NCBI GenBank assembly: GCA_030950375.1
Contig: JAUZRN010000006.1
Span: 60,375 to 124,374 of the forward strand
Reading direction: 5' to 3'
Length of the DNA: 64,000 bases
Origin: Rhodothermus sp.
Lineage (GTDB): Bacteria; Bacteroidota; Rhodothermia; Rhodothermales; Rhodothermaceae
Shown: in pieces, positions 36,093 through 45,338 of the stretch
Layout of the letters: the number at the start of each line of letters is the position of its first letter
Numbering within the stretch: the first letter of the stretch is position 1
Notes under the pieces: generated by a model
Told to the model about the DNA's origin: nothing
Seen by the model: the letters and a program-made list of their open reading frames with translations, nothing else
Database searches by the model: none
Made by a program: the position numbers and the translations under genes

Positions 36093-37103
36093 TCAGCAGG
36101 TTGCCGACGTTTCCAGACATTGAAGTGCGCGAAGTAAACGTTGGGCTTCTTCTGTGTAGGGGCCTTCCTGCGTTGCTACCTCCTGCAGGACCTGGCGAGC
36201 ACCAGCTATATCGTGACGTAATAGGCGCACTTTGCCCAGAAGAAACAGGGCCTCCTGCTGTGGTAAAGCAGCGGCTGGTGCGCGCGTAGCCGCCACCAAT
36301 AGCGACTCTGCCCGGGCCAGCAGATCCGCATCATATCGCGGAAACAGGCCGAACCAGGAGGAATGAGCTGTGGCAATCGTCCGGAGCGCTTCCTGATAGA
36401 GGGCCTCAGCCGTTTCGGCTGCCGGAGCCTCCCCGCGATACCGATCGATAGTCAGCAGAGCGGGTGCAATAAACCCCAGCCGCTCCAGCTCCGACTGCGT
36501 AGCTCGGCTCCAGAAGAAAAGTCCCCCATAAACAACCGAAAGAGCTACCACGAGTAAGGCTACCCGTTCTACCCATCGCCAGCTGCTTCGACGTGTCGTC
36601 CGTTGGGCTGGCCGATCTGGTGCTCTTGAGACCACTTTCGATGGCAAGTTCGTGTGTGCTCCAGCAGGCGATTCACAGACCACCAGCTCGGTTGCCTCTT
36701 TCTGGATCGTCCTCCCTGTCAATTGCTCGAAATGTTCTACAGCATCGACCCCCTCCAAGAGCTCCTCCAGCCGTCTGGCAAGCGCTTCACAGCGCCGGCG
36801 AAGTGCGGCGTCTGTTTCAAGGCGTGCTTCTAACTGGGCAAAGTAAGCAGCCAACGAGGGCGGCAGGGGATGCGGCGACAGATATCGGGTAAGCAGATAA
36901 AAGGCAAGCTTTTCTTCAGACATGGAACCCTCCGCGGTAAGATGCAGCGATTGCAAAAGAGGAGTCAGTTGCTGAACGCTGTCCAGCACTTCCTTCCATT
37001 CCGGCACACGATGAACGGCCGCACGCACCTGGCGTTGTTCTTCCTCAGAAAGCCAGGGATATCGCAGAATTTTTTCGCCTAATTCAAGCTGATTCATAAG
37101 CAT
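36093..37103 (-). CDS. single-pass membrane protein downstream of an ECF sigma factor
   Basis: I do not recognise the family of this 336-residue protein. The N-terminal half is cytoplasmic and helical (EQLTGRTIQKEATELVVCES near 133-152). One membrane helix follows at about 180-200 (VALLVVALSVVYGGLFFW), then an outer domain with TPR-like helices (QQEALFLLGKVRLLRHDIAG). It follows the sigma-factor gene by 120 bases, and the topology resembles anti-sigma factors, but no zinc anti-sigma motif is present. An anti-sigma or signalling role is inference only. The start may be Met1 or Met3. Confidence 0.65.
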   Translation of the reverse strand: MLMNQLELGEKILRYPWLSEEEQRQVRAAVHRVPEWKEVLDSVQQLTPLLQSLHLTAEGSMSEEKLAFYLLTRYLSPHPLPPSLAAYFAQLEARLETDAALRRRCEALARRLEELLEGVDAVEHFEQLTGRTIQKEATELVVCESPAGAHTNLPSKVVSRAPDRPAQRTTRRSSWRWVERVALLVVALSVVYGGLFFWSRATQSELERLGFIAPALLTIDRYRGEAPAAETAEALYQEALRTIATAHSSWFGLFPRYDADLLARAESLLVAATRAPAAALPQQEALFLLGKVRLLRHDIAGARQVLQEVATQEGPYTEEAQRLLRALQCLETSATC

Positions 37104-37223
37104 GTACGACTGATTTCTCTTTCTATTAAGACTCCGGATTGCTGAATTCGTTACCTCTACTTTATCAAAATACCTGATATTACGTAGTTACCTGGGTCAG
37201 GACGGTCAATGCCGCTTGTTGAC

Positions 37224-37865
37224 TCACAGCAATCCCAGAAAGTCGGCAAGGCCTGGATCCTTCCGCAAGCGCTGAAACGCGCGGCTGAGGTACACGCGAA
37301 TCGTCCCCGGTGGCTTATTAAGACGTCGGCTGATTTCCTGATAGGGTAATTGTTGCAACAGCGCCATCCGGGTAACTTCCCGCAAAAATGGTGGCAGCCG
37401 GTCAATGGCTGCACTGAGTTGCGGGATCAACTGGCTCAGATCATGGTGCCACAGGTGCTGTTCTGCTTCAGGCGCCTCCAACGGAGGATCATCCGGTTCG
37501 TAGCTGGGTCGACGGCGTACGCTTCGCAAATAGTTTCGAAATGCATTCCGGCAGGAAATTCCCACCCAGCCGATCAGACGTGAAGCCTGACGTATCGTGT
37601 CAAGCTGGCCACGCAATCGGAGAAACGTTTCGCCGACCAGTGCTTCCAGCTCGACGCGCGACAGATCGGGATGATTGGTGGCCTTGGCCAGAAAGTAGCG
37701 CCAGATAAAGCAGTAGAGCCAGATTTCCAGTTGCTCCCATGCATCTTCATGGCCAGCGGTACGCCAGCGTTCGTAAAGCGCCTCCACCGCCTGCTGGTCA
37801 TCCAGGTGAAACGACAGCTGCGCCGCCAGAACACGCAGCCTACTTCGATCCAAAGGATCCGTCAT
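37224..37865 (-). CDS. ECF-type RNA polymerase sigma factor
   Basis: The 213-residue protein has a sigma-70 region 2 (LEALVGETFLRLRGQLDTIR then RLIGWVGISCRNAFRNYLRS) and region 4 (LPPFLREVTRMALLQQLPYQ then ISRRLNKPPGTIRVYLSRAF). Regions 3 and 1.1 are absent, as in ECF sigmas. The final helix ends LADFLGLL. It precedes a membrane protein on the same strand that may regulate it. Target promoters cannot be deduced. Confidence 0.88.
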   Translation of the reverse strand: MTDPLDRSRLRVLAAQLSFHLDDQQAVEALYERWRTAGHEDAWEQLEIWLYCFIWRYFLAKATNHPDLSRVELEALVGETFLRLRGQLDTIRQASRLIGWVGISCRNAFRNYLRSVRRRPSYEPDDPPLEAPEAEQHLWHHDLSQLIPQLSAAIDRLPPFLREVTRMALLQQLPYQEISRRLNKPPGTIRVYLSRAFQRLRKDPGLADFLGLL

Positions 37866-38055
37866 CTTTCTCCGTAAGCCCGCTTTTCTGAAAAGCTAAA
37901 CATTGCTGCGTCAAGAATAAAGGAAGAATCAACACCATGCAAAACCATTTGCGTCGACAGGCGTGAGATGGCCTGCTTCGAAGCACCGAGCGTGCGACTT
38001 GACACGTGCGCGCAGAAACCCTAAATTGGGCGGCTACGTTTCCCGAGAATATGAA

Positions 38056-38079
38056 GTCCGGCCACACCGGACATTTTTA
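38056..38079 (+). promoter_or_regulatory. hairpin with T run in the rplM leader
   Basis: GTCCGG and CCGGAC form a 6-bp stem with loop CCACA, followed directly by ATTTTTATT, 20-45 bases before the rplM start. This looks like a small terminator or attenuator inside the leader. It may autoregulate the L13-S9 operon, or be the end of an upstream transcript. Confidence 0.45.
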
Positions 38080-38100
38080 TTGGCTTTCGCATGAAGCGCC

Positions 38101-38544
38101 ATGGATGTCAACAGCTACAAGACCTATAGCGCCAAGCCCGGCGACGTAAGGCGCACCTGGTATGTGATCGATGCCGAAGGTCAGGTGCTGGGGCGACTGG
38201 CTTCGCGGATTGCAACAATCCTGCGGGGCAAGCACAAGCCTACCTATACGCCGCATGTGGATATGGGCGACTTTGTAATCGTCATCAACGCCGAAAAGGT
38301 GCGCCTGACGGGCAAGAAGGAGCAGCAGAAACAGTATTTCCGTCACTCCGGCTATCCAGGAGGCGTACGGCTACGTACGCCTGCTGAGATGCGTCAGCGG
38401 CGTCCGGAATTCCTGATCGAGCATGCGGTCAAAGGAATGCTTCCCAAGGGGCCGCTGGGGCGACGGATGCTGCGCAAGCTAAAAGTATACGCGGGGCCCT
38501 CGCATCCGCATGGGGCCCAGAAACCCATTGAACTCACCTTGTAA
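38101..38544 (+). CDS. rplM: 50S ribosomal protein L13
   Basis: The 147 residues start [20 protein letters not shown] and contain [20 protein letters not shown] and [20 protein letters not shown], the L13 signatures. It assembles early in the large subunit. rpsI follows 17 bases later, the universal L13-S9 pair. A hairpin with T run in the leader may regulate it. Confidence 0.98.
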   Translation: MDVNSYKTYSAKPGDVRRTWYVIDAEGQVLGRLASRIATILRGKHKPTYTPHVDMGDFVIVINAEKVRLTGKKEQQKQYFRHSGYPGGVRLRTPAEMRQRRPEFLIEHAVKGMLPKGPLGRRMLRKLKVYAGPSHPHGAQKPIELTL

Positions 38545-38561
38545 TCAAGGCCTGTGCGCGC

Positions 38562-38966
38562 ATGATGGCTACAGCAACTTTAACCCAGTGGATTGCGGTT
38601 GGCCGTCGGAAGACCGCTGTCGCTCGGGTTTACCTGCGTCCGGGCAATGGTCAGATCACGGTTAACCGCCGCCCCTTCGAAGAATACTTCCCGCTGGAAT
38701 GGCGCCGGAAGGTTGTCCTGGCGCCCTTCGAGGTAACGGGCACGATGGGAGAGTTTGATGTTCTGGTTAACGTGAAGGGGGGCGGTCTGACCGGCCAGGC
38801 AGAAGCCATTCGTCATGGCATTGCACGGGCGCTGGTAGCCTATAATCCGGAATTCCGTAAGCCCCTGCGTGATGCTGGTTATCTGACGCGTGACCCGCGG
38901 ATGGTAGAACGCAAGAAGTACGGCCAACCCAAGGCACGCAAGCGGTTCCAGTTCTCGAAGCGGTAA
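38562..38966 (+). CDS. rpsI: 30S ribosomal protein S9
   Basis: The 134-residue protein has [20 protein letters not shown] at the start and the conserved basic tail [15 protein letters not shown], whose final Arg contacts tRNA in the P site. Met1 or Met2 could start translation. It is co-transcribed with rplM. A structured leader for rpsB follows. Confidence 0.98.
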   Translation: MMATATLTQWIAVGRRKTAVARVYLRPGNGQITVNRRPFEEYFPLEWRRKVVLAPFEVTGTMGEFDVLVNVKGGGLTGQAEAIRHGIARALVAYNPEFRKPLRDAGYLTRDPRMVERKKYGQPKARKRFQFSKR

Positions 38967-38981
38967 TCCTTCCATCACCCA

Positions 38982-39045
38982 TACCTCCCGATGCCCGGTC
39001 GGGTGGTCGCCTTACAGCGGCTAAGCCGGGCAGAAGACGGAGGTA
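38982..39045 (+). promoter_or_regulatory. structured leader before rpsB (candidate S2 leader)
   Basis: Two nested perfect 7-bp helices can form in the 101-base gap: TACCTCC (38982-38988) with GGAGGTA (39039-39045), and inside it TGCCCGG (38992-38998) with CCGGGCA (39026-39032). The apical region is 27 bases. Ribosomal protein S2 operons are commonly autoregulated through such leaders. The outer 3' arm contains GGAGG, 24 bases before the ATG. Confidence 0.5.
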
Positions 39046-39067
39046 GCGGCCTAACCCGAATGCAGCC

Positions 39068-39964
39068 ATGAGTGAACACGAAACCCAACCTGTTCCTGAA
39101 ACGGAAGCTTCGGCCGAACCTTCTACCGAAACGGCTGAAGTCCAGGCAGCCACGCCGGAGACTGCTGAGACCCAACCCAAACACCGCGTCTCGATTGAGG
39201 AGCTGCTCAAAGCCGGGGCCCACTTTGGACACCTGACAAGCCGGTGGAATCCCAAAATGCGCCCCTTCATCTTTATGGAGCGCAACGGGATCCACATCAT
39301 CGACCTGGTGCAGACGCAGCAGCTCCTTGATCGTGCAGCAGAAGCGGCTGCACGTTTTGCGCGTCAGGGTAAAAAGATTCTGTTCGTCGGCACCAAAAAG
39401 CAGGCGCGCGATATCGTCCGCAAATATGCAGAAGCCTGCGGCCAACCCTACGTCGTCGAGCGCTGGCTGGGGGGTACGCTGACCAACTTCCAGACCATCC
39501 GCCTGAGCATCCGTCGCATGGAGGAGCTGGCCCGGATGGACGAAGAAGGCATCTTGGACCAGCTCAAGAAAAAAGAGCGGCTGATGAAACGCCGCGAACG
39601 GGAAAAGCTGGAGCGGACGCTCGGCGGGATCGCCCAGATGGCCAAGCTTCCAGGCGCGCTCTTTATCGTCGACGTAGTACGCGAGCATATTGCCGTCAGT
39701 GAAGCACGCAAGCTCGGCATTCCCATTATCGCCATCGTCGACACCAACGCTGACCCGGAGCTGATCGACTATCCGATCCCGGCAAACGACGATGCCGTCC
39801 GCTCCATTGAGCTCATCACTTCGGTCATCGCCAACGCAGTGATCGAAGGAGTCAAACAGCGCGAGCAGGAAGAAGCTGCCCGCAAAGCCGAACGCGAAAA
39901 GCGAACGGCAGAAGCAGCATCGACGAAGGGGGCACGCAGCAAACGTCGAAAGAAAGGTCCCTGA
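39068..39964 (+). CDS. rpsB: 30S ribosomal protein S2
   Basis: The 298 residues exceed the usual 230-250 because of added ends. The first 38 residues are acidic and Thr-rich ([19 protein letters not shown]), before the core [20 protein letters not shown]. The tail after about residue 258 is Lys/Arg/Glu-rich. Core signatures [17 protein letters not shown] and [20 protein letters not shown] are intact. It pairs with tsf 29 bases downstream. The extensions may be lineage features. Confidence 0.97.
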   Translation: MSEHETQPVPETEASAEPSTETAEVQAATPETAETQPKHRVSIEELLKAGAHFGHLTSRWNPKMRPFIFMERNGIHIIDLVQTQQLLDRAAEAAARFARQGKKILFVGTKKQARDIVRKYAEACGQPYVVERWLGGTLTNFQTIRLSIRRMEELARMDEEGILDQLKKKERLMKRREREKLERTLGGIAQMAKLPGALFIVDVVREHIAVSEARKLGIPIIAIVDTNADPELIDYPIPANDDAVRSIELITSVIANAVIEGVKQREQEEAARKAEREKRTAEAASTKGARSKRRKKGP

Positions 39965-39993
39965 TTTTTGAACCTAAAAGACAATCATAAACG

Positions 39994-40824
39994 ATGGCCA
40001 TTTCTGCTCAGGAAGTAAAGCGACTCCGGGAAATGACCGGAGTCGGTATGATGGATTGTAAGCGAGCGCTGGAAGAAGCCGGCGGCGACTTTGAGGCCGC
40101 CATCGAGATCCTGCGCAAAAAAGGCCAGAAGGTAGCAGCTAAACGGGCCGATCGGGAAGCCAAGGAAGGACTGGTCGTTACGGCCGTTAGCGAAGACGGC
40201 CGGGCCGGCGCCATTGTCGAGGTCAACTGTGAAACCGACTTTGTAGCGCGCAATGAGGAGTTTGCGTCGTTCGCGCAGCAGGTAGGCCAGCTGATTCTGG
40301 AAGCCCGCCCGGCCGATCTGGAGACCTTGTTGAAGCTCCAGCTGCCTGACGGCCGCACGGTCGAAGACGCGCTCCTTGACCTGACCGGCAAGATCGGCGA
40401 AAAGATCGCCATCCGACGCTTCGCGGTGCTGACTACCGACCAGGGCCGAATCATCTCGTACGTCCATCCTGGCTCCCGACTGGCGGTGCTGGTCGAAGTT
40501 GGGGGCGACGGCCAACTCGAAACCGCCGGCCGTGACGTGGCTATGCAGGTGGCTGCCATGAATCCGATCGCCGTGCGTCGTGAAGAAGTGCCGGAAGACG
40601 TACGTCAGAAGGAACTGGAGATCGCCCGCGAAGCTGCCCGAAACGAGGGCAAGCCAGAGCATATCATCGAGCGCATCGCCCAGGGTAAGCTGGAGCGTTT
40701 CTACAAAGACCACGTACTGCTGGAGCAGGCGTTCATTAAGGATGCCTCCCTTACGGTGCAGGAGTACCTGAAGCAGGCGGGCATTGAAACACGCCGCTTT
40801 ATCCGGTACGCTCTGGGCGAATAA
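39994..40824 (+). CDS. tsf: elongation factor Ts
   Basis: The 276-residue nucleotide exchange factor for EF-Tu starts [20 protein letters not shown] and has the [10 protein letters not shown] motif that contacts EF-Tu, plus VAAMNPIAV in the core. Length and order (rpsB-tsf) are normal. A clear terminator lies just after the stop. Confidence 0.98.
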   Translation: MAISAQEVKRLREMTGVGMMDCKRALEEAGGDFEAAIEILRKKGQKVAAKRADREAKEGLVVTAVSEDGRAGAIVEVNCETDFVARNEEFASFAQQVGQLILEARPADLETLLKLQLPDGRTVEDALLDLTGKIGEKIAIRRFAVLTTDQGRIISYVHPGSRLAVLVEVGGDGQLETAGRDVAMQVAAMNPIAVRREEVPEDVRQKELEIAREAARNEGKPEHIIERIAQGKLERFYKDHVLLEQAFIKDASLTVQEYLKQAGIETRRFIRYALGE

Positions 40825-40841
40825 CACGCACCGCTGCTATA

Positions 40842-40869
40842 AACCCGAACCTGACGGTTCGGGTTTTTT
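40842..40869 (+). terminator. intrinsic terminator after tsf
   Basis: The 10-bp stem AACCCGAACC / GGTTCGGGTT has a TGAC loop followed by TTTT, 18 bases after the tsf stop. It ends the rpsB-tsf unit, so pyrH has its own promoter in the remaining gap. Confidence 0.92.
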
Positions 40870-40966
40870 CGTAACCACCCCCAATGCGCTGGCTCTTTCG
40901 CATCAGTTAGCGCGTTGAATTTTTAGCAGCCAAAGCATACTTTGCAGCAGCAAGGTACCCCGAATC

Positions 40967-41752
40967 ATGACCAGCGAATCGGACACATCGCACAGCAGGC
41001 TGCGGCCCCGTTACCGCCGCATTCTGCTTAAATTAAGCGGCGAAGCCCTGATGGGGCAAAAGCCCTACGGCATCGACTGGCATGTGGTGGAAACGTACGC
41101 CCGGGAAATTCGCCAGGTGGTCGACCTGGGGGTTTCCGTAGGCATTGTAATCGGCGGCGGCAATATTTTTCGGGGTGTGCAGAATGCTTCGCGAGGCATG
41201 AAACGCGCCCATGCCGACTACATGGGCATGCTGGCCACCATGATCAACGCCATGGCCTTGCAGGATGCGCTCGAACAGGCGGGACTCGACACACGCCTGC
41301 AGTCGAGCATCAAAATGGAGCAGATTGCCGAACCATTCATCCGTCGCCGGGCCATTCGTCATCTGGAGAAAGGACGGGTGGTGATTTTTGGCGCAGGCAC
41401 GGGCAACCCGTACTTTACGACCGATACAGCCGCCGCCCTGCGCGCGCTGGAAATCGAAGCCGAGGTGTTGCTCAAAGGCACGCGGGTGGACGGCGTCTAT
41501 TCGGCTGACCCGGAGCGCGATCCCAAGGCCCGCCTGTTTACTTCCATCCATGGACGGGAAGTCATCCGGCGAGACCTGCGCGTCATGGATATGACCGCCT
41601 TTACCTTGTGCCAGGAAGCCAAGCTACCCATCATCGTGTTTAACATGAACAAGCCTGGCAATCTGCTCCGCGTCGTTTGCGGCGAGCCAATCGGCACCCT
41701 GGTCTACTGGACCGAAACGCCGCCTTCATTTACCGAACCGGCTCAAGCCTGA
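40967..41752 (+). CDS. pyrH: UMP kinase
   Basis: The 261-residue amino-acid-kinase-fold enzyme phosphorylates UMP. It has a short extra N terminus before [14 protein letters not shown], then [36 protein letters not shown] and [20 protein letters not shown]. All are family signatures. frr follows after 27 bases. It probably starts a transcript after the tsf terminator. Confidence 0.97.
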   Translation: MTSESDTSHSRLRPRYRRILLKLSGEALMGQKPYGIDWHVVETYAREIRQVVDLGVSVGIVIGGGNIFRGVQNASRGMKRAHADYMGMLATMINAMALQDALEQAGLDTRLQSSIKMEQIAEPFIRRRAIRHLEKGRVVIFGAGTGNPYFTTDTAAALRALEIEAEVLLKGTRVDGVYSADPERDPKARLFTSIHGREVIRRDLRVMDMTAFTLCQEAKLPIIVFNMNKPGNLLRVVCGEPIGTLVYWTETPPSFTEPAQA

Positions 41753-41779
41753 TAGGATGAACCCAACCTGTATGGAACA

Positions 41780-42358
41780 ATGGTGGCCATTCCAAATGAA
41801 CACCTGCAACTGATTCTGGACGATGCACGCGAGCACATGGAGAAATCGCTCGCGCATCTGCGCACCGAGCTGGCCGCCCTTCGGGCCGGACGGGCTACGC
41901 CGGCCATGCTTGAAGACGTACGCGTCGAATACTATGGCACTATGACGCCGCTGATGCAGCTGGCCAGTATCACTGCGCCGCAGCCAGACCTGCTTATCGT
42001 ACAACCCTGGGATCGGTCGGCCCTGGGTGCTATCGAACGAGCTATCATTAATGCCAATCTGGGGCTGAATCCCTCTAACGACGGACACCTCATCCGCATA
42101 CCGATTCCCCCGCTTTCCGAAGAACGGCGCAAAGAACTCGTCCGAGCGGCCCGTATACGCGCTGAAGAGGCCCGCGTGGCCATCCGCAACATCCGGCGTC
42201 ACGCCAAAGACCACATCAAAAAAGCCAAGGAAGAAGAACACCTGCCTGAGGACCTGTGCCATACAGCGGAAGAAGAACTGCAGAAATTGACCGACACCTA
42301 TATCGAAAAAGTCAATCAGCTGCTTAAACGCAAAGAAGCTGAAATCATGGAAGTCTGA
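41780..42358 (+). CDS. frr: ribosome recycling factor
   Basis: The 192-residue factor splits post-termination ribosomes with EF-G. It has LAHLRTELAALRAGRATPAM near the N terminus, TAPQPDLLIVQPWDRSALGA in the middle and the hinge region VAIRNIRRHAKDHIKKAKEE. Length is slightly above the usual 185. It pairs with pyrH, a universal neighbour. tRNA-Ser follows 51 bases later. Confidence 0.97.
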   Translation: MVAIPNEHLQLILDDAREHMEKSLAHLRTELAALRAGRATPAMLEDVRVEYYGTMTPLMQLASITAPQPDLLIVQPWDRSALGAIERAIINANLGLNPSNDGHLIRIPIPPLSEERRKELVRAARIRAEEARVAIRNIRRHAKDHIKKAKEEEHLPEDLCHTAEEELQKLTDTYIEKVNQLLKRKEAEIMEV

Positions 42359-42409
42359 CAGTAGGCTCGGAACTCCCGGCCAACCGATGCCATAAAGTAA
42401 GGCGCTTGC

Positions 42410-42501
<92 letters not shown>

Positions 42502-42502
42502 G

Positions 42503-42539
42503 CCGGGTTGCCCTGCGGTGAGTGGCAACCCGGTTTTTT
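42503..42539 (+). terminator. intrinsic terminator after tRNA-Ser
   Basis: The 10-bp stem CCGGGTTGCC / GGCAACCCGG has an 11-base loop and is followed by a six-T run. It begins three bases after the tRNA end. Confidence 0.93.
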
Positions 42540-42567
42540 CATTTGCAAGCATCAATCCCTGCGGCTT

Positions 42568-43446
42568 ATGATCGCCAGCATGACCGGCTTTGGGCGCGGC
42601 CAGGCAGCCCGTGACGGCTTCAGCGCCACCGTCGAGCTGCGCTCAGTCAACAATCGCTACCTGGATGTCTCGGTGCGCCTGCCACGAATAGCTGCTTCAT
42701 ACGAGCCGGAAATTCTGGCGGCTCTTCGCCAGGCTTTCAGCCGCGGCCGCATTACAGTGCAGGTCGATCTGAAGCTTTCTCCAGAGACGGGGCTGCTTCC
42801 TCGCCTCAACCTTGAGGTAGCCCGTCAGTACCTCACCCAATTGGAAACACTGCGTGCCGAAACCGGCCTGCCTAGTCCGATTCGGCTCGAACACCTGCTG
42901 ACGCTACCCGATCTTTTTGAAAGACCGGAGCTTCCCGAAGCGGACGACCGTATTCGACAGGTGTTGATGGCAGCACTCACGCAGGCCATCAAGGCGCTGC
43001 AAGCCACACGCCATCGGGAAGGTGCCCTACTACAGGCTGACCTGGAAGCCCGGCTGAAAGCCATCGCCCACCGACTGGAGGCTATCGAAGCGCGCGCGCC
43101 TCAACGACTGGCCGAAGCCCGTGAGAAACTGCGTGCCCGCGTGCAGGAGCTGTTGCGCGAAGATCAACTCGACTCGGATCGGCTTGAACAGGAAATCGTC
43201 CTGCTGGCCGACCGGCTCGACATCACCGAAGAATGCGTCCGGCTACGAGCGCACCTGCAGCACTTTCACGAGGCCCTTCAGTCCGAAGAACCCAGTGGTC
43301 GCCGCTTGAACTTCCTGGCCCAGGAACTGCACCGAGAAGCCAACACAATCAACGCCAAGGCCAACGACGCCACCATCGCCCTGCTGGCCGTAGAAATCAA
43401 GGAGGAGATCGAAAAAATTCGGGAGCAAATCCAGAACATCGAATAG
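42568..43446 (+). CDS. YicC-type endoribonuclease family protein
   Basis: The 292-residue protein starts MIASMTGFGRGQAARDGFSA, the family signature, and contains VELRSVNNRYLDVSVRLP and, at the end, FLAQELHREANTINAKANDA. YicC-family proteins are reported to be endoribonucleases. ATG 42568 is chosen at the conserved MTGFGR block; an upstream frame runs through the tRNA. It starts the block yicC-gmk-coaBC, with gmk three bases downstream. Confidence 0.93.
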   Translation: MIASMTGFGRGQAARDGFSATVELRSVNNRYLDVSVRLPRIAASYEPEILAALRQAFSRGRITVQVDLKLSPETGLLPRLNLEVARQYLTQLETLRAETGLPSPIRLEHLLTLPDLFERPELPEADDRIRQVLMAALTQAIKALQATRHREGALLQADLEARLKAIAHRLEAIEARAPQRLAEAREKLRARVQELLREDQLDSDRLEQEIVLLADRLDITEECVRLRAHLQHFHEALQSEEPSGRRLNFLAQELHREANTINAKANDATIALLAVEIKEEIEKIREQIQNIE

Positions 43447-43449
43447 CCG

Positions 43450-44019
43450 ATGGCCGAACCGCGCATCGTCATCCTGACCGCTCCCAGCGGTGCCGGCAAG
43501 ACGACGCTGGCCCGTCGTCTTCAGAAGGCCCTTCCCCAGCTTCGGTTTTCCGTATCAGCCACAACACGCCCTCCACGTCCCGGCGAGCAGCACGGCGTGG
43601 ATTACTACTTCCTCTCTGAAGAGGAATTTCGCCACCTGCTTGAACAGGGCGAATTGATCGAATATGAAGAAGTGTATCCCGGCCGCTTCTATGGCACGCT
43701 TCGCCGTGAAGTTGAAAAAGCCAGCCGAACCCACCCCGTCCTGCTCGACATTGACGTCAAAGGGGCCCTGCGCGTCAAGGAACAGTTTGGGGATGAAGCC
43801 CTCGCCATCTTCCTTCAACCGCCTTCCCTGGAAACGTTGGCCGAACGGCTACGCCACCGAGGCACCGAAGATGAAGCCTCCATGCGCCAGCGCCTGGAAC
43901 GCGCTCGTATGGAACTCTCACTGGCCGACCGCTTTGATGCCGTGGTTGTCAACGACGACCTGGAGCGAGCCACCACCGAAACCCTCCATCTGGTACGCTC
44001 GTTTCTCCATCGGCCTTAA
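43450..44019 (+). CDS. gmk: guanylate kinase
   Basis: The 189-residue kinase converts GMP to GDP. It has the P-loop VILTAPSGAGKTTLARRLQK, the GMP-binding SVSATTRPPRPGEQHGVDYY and the lid-like region RHRGTEDEASMRQRLERARM. Its start is three bases after yicC and it precedes coaBC by 12 bases. rpoZ, which often lies between gmk and coaBC, is absent. Confidence 0.97.
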   Translation: MAEPRIVILTAPSGAGKTTLARRLQKALPQLRFSVSATTRPPRPGEQHGVDYYFLSEEEFRHLLEQGELIEYEEVYPGRFYGTLRREVEKASRTHPVLLDIDVKGALRVKEQFGDEALAIFLQPPSLETLAERLRHRGTEDEASMRQRLERARMELSLADRFDAVVVNDDLERATTETLHLVRSFLHRP

Positions 44020-44031
44020 CCGCCGACTCTC

Positions 44032-45267
44032 ATGGCCACGCAACCCCTCGCCGTGCTGGAAGGTCGCCGTCTGCTGCTGGGTGTCACGGGCAGCATTGCC
44101 GCTTACAAAGCGGCCGAGCTGATCCGCCTCTTCAAAAAGGCCGGCGCTACAGTGCAGGTGGTCATGACCCCCGACGCCACCCGCTTCATCACACCCCTGA
44201 CGCTTGGCACGCTTTCCGAACGGGAGGTGCTCGTCGACCTCTTTCCGGAAAATGAACCGGATTCCTGGACCAAACACGTTCACCTGGGCCGCTGGGCCGA
44301 CCTGGCTATCGTTGCGCCGGCCACAGCACAGACCCTGGCGCGCCTGGCCCATGGCTTCTGCGATACCATGCTGGCGGCCACCCTGCTCTCAGCTCGCTGT
44401 TCAGTGCTGCTCTGCCCGGCCATGGATCACGACATGTACCACCATCCGGCCACGCAGCAAAATCTGGAGCAACTACGCCGATATGGCTATGAAATTCTGC
44501 CTCCCGAATTTGGCGAGCTGGCCAGCGGTCTGACGGGCGATGGACGCCTCCCCGATCCCGAGCGCATCGTTGCCCGTGTAGCCACTCTGCTGGAACGTCA
44601 GGCTTCCCTGGCCGGAAAACATGTACTGGTCACGGCCGGCCCCACCCGGGAAATGATCGATCCGGTACGCTGTCTGACCAATCCGTCCACCGGCACCATG
44701 GGCTTTGCCCTGGCCCGAGCCGCTGCTCGACGCGGTGCCCGCGTAACGCTCATCAGTGGCCCAACCCTGCTGCCCACTCCAGCTGGCGTCACCCGTATCG
44801 ACGTCACCTCGGCGCAGGAGATGTACGAAGCAACCCTCCAGCATGCAGCAACGGCCGACCTTATCTTCATGGCCGCCGCCGTGGCCGACTATACTCCGGT
44901 GCAAACAGCTCCGTCCAAGCTCAAAAAAAACGCCGACGAGCTGGTCCTGCGCCTGCGCCGCACGCCCGACATCCTGGCCGAGCTGGGCCGCCGTCGCCGC
45001 TCCGACCAGGTGCTCGTAGGCTTTGCCATGGAAACCGATAATGCCATAGCAAATGCCCGAGAAAAACTTCACTACAAAAACCTCGACTGGATAGCCCTGA
45101 ACCGCCTGAATGAGCCGGGTGCTGGCTTTGGCACTGGCACCAACCGCCTGACCCTCCTCCATCGAAGTGGCTCCCAGGAAGAACTACCTCTTCTACCCAA
45201 AGACGAAGCCGCCGAAGTTCTGCTGGATCGCATTCTGGCCCGGCAAGCCCAGCCGGCCGAGCCATAG
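44032..45267 (+). CDS. coaBC: bifunctional phosphopantothenoylcysteine decarboxylase / synthetase
   Basis: The 411 residues hold two coenzyme A enzymes. CoaC (1-185) is the FMN decarboxylase (GVTGSIAAYKAAELIRLFKK, and the active-site region SVLLCPAMDHDMY). CoaB (195-405) is the synthetase (VLVTAGPTREMIDPVRCLTN, AAVADYTPVQTAPSKLKK). Both are intact. It sits between gmk and the uracil-DNA glycosylase. Confidence 0.96.
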   Translation: MATQPLAVLEGRRLLLGVTGSIAAYKAAELIRLFKKAGATVQVVMTPDATRFITPLTLGTLSEREVLVDLFPENEPDSWTKHVHLGRWADLAIVAPATAQTLARLAHGFCDTMLAATLLSARCSVLLCPAMDHDMYHHPATQQNLEQLRRYGYEILPPEFGELASGLTGDGRLPDPERIVARVATLLERQASLAGKHVLVTAGPTREMIDPVRCLTNPSTGTMGFALARAAARRGARVTLISGPTLLPTPAGVTRIDVTSAQEMYEATLQHAATADLIFMAAAVADYTPVQTAPSKLKKNADELVLRLRRTPDILAELGRRRRSDQVLVGFAMETDNAIANAREKLHYKNLDWIALNRLNEPGAGFGTGTNRLTLLHRSGSQEELPLLPKDEAAEVLLDRILARQAQPAEP

Positions 45268-45338
45268 CAATTCTTCGCTTGTCTCCCATCTTAAAACCCC
45301 GTAGCTTTAGAAAGAATGCACCAAACGTTCCGGAACCC

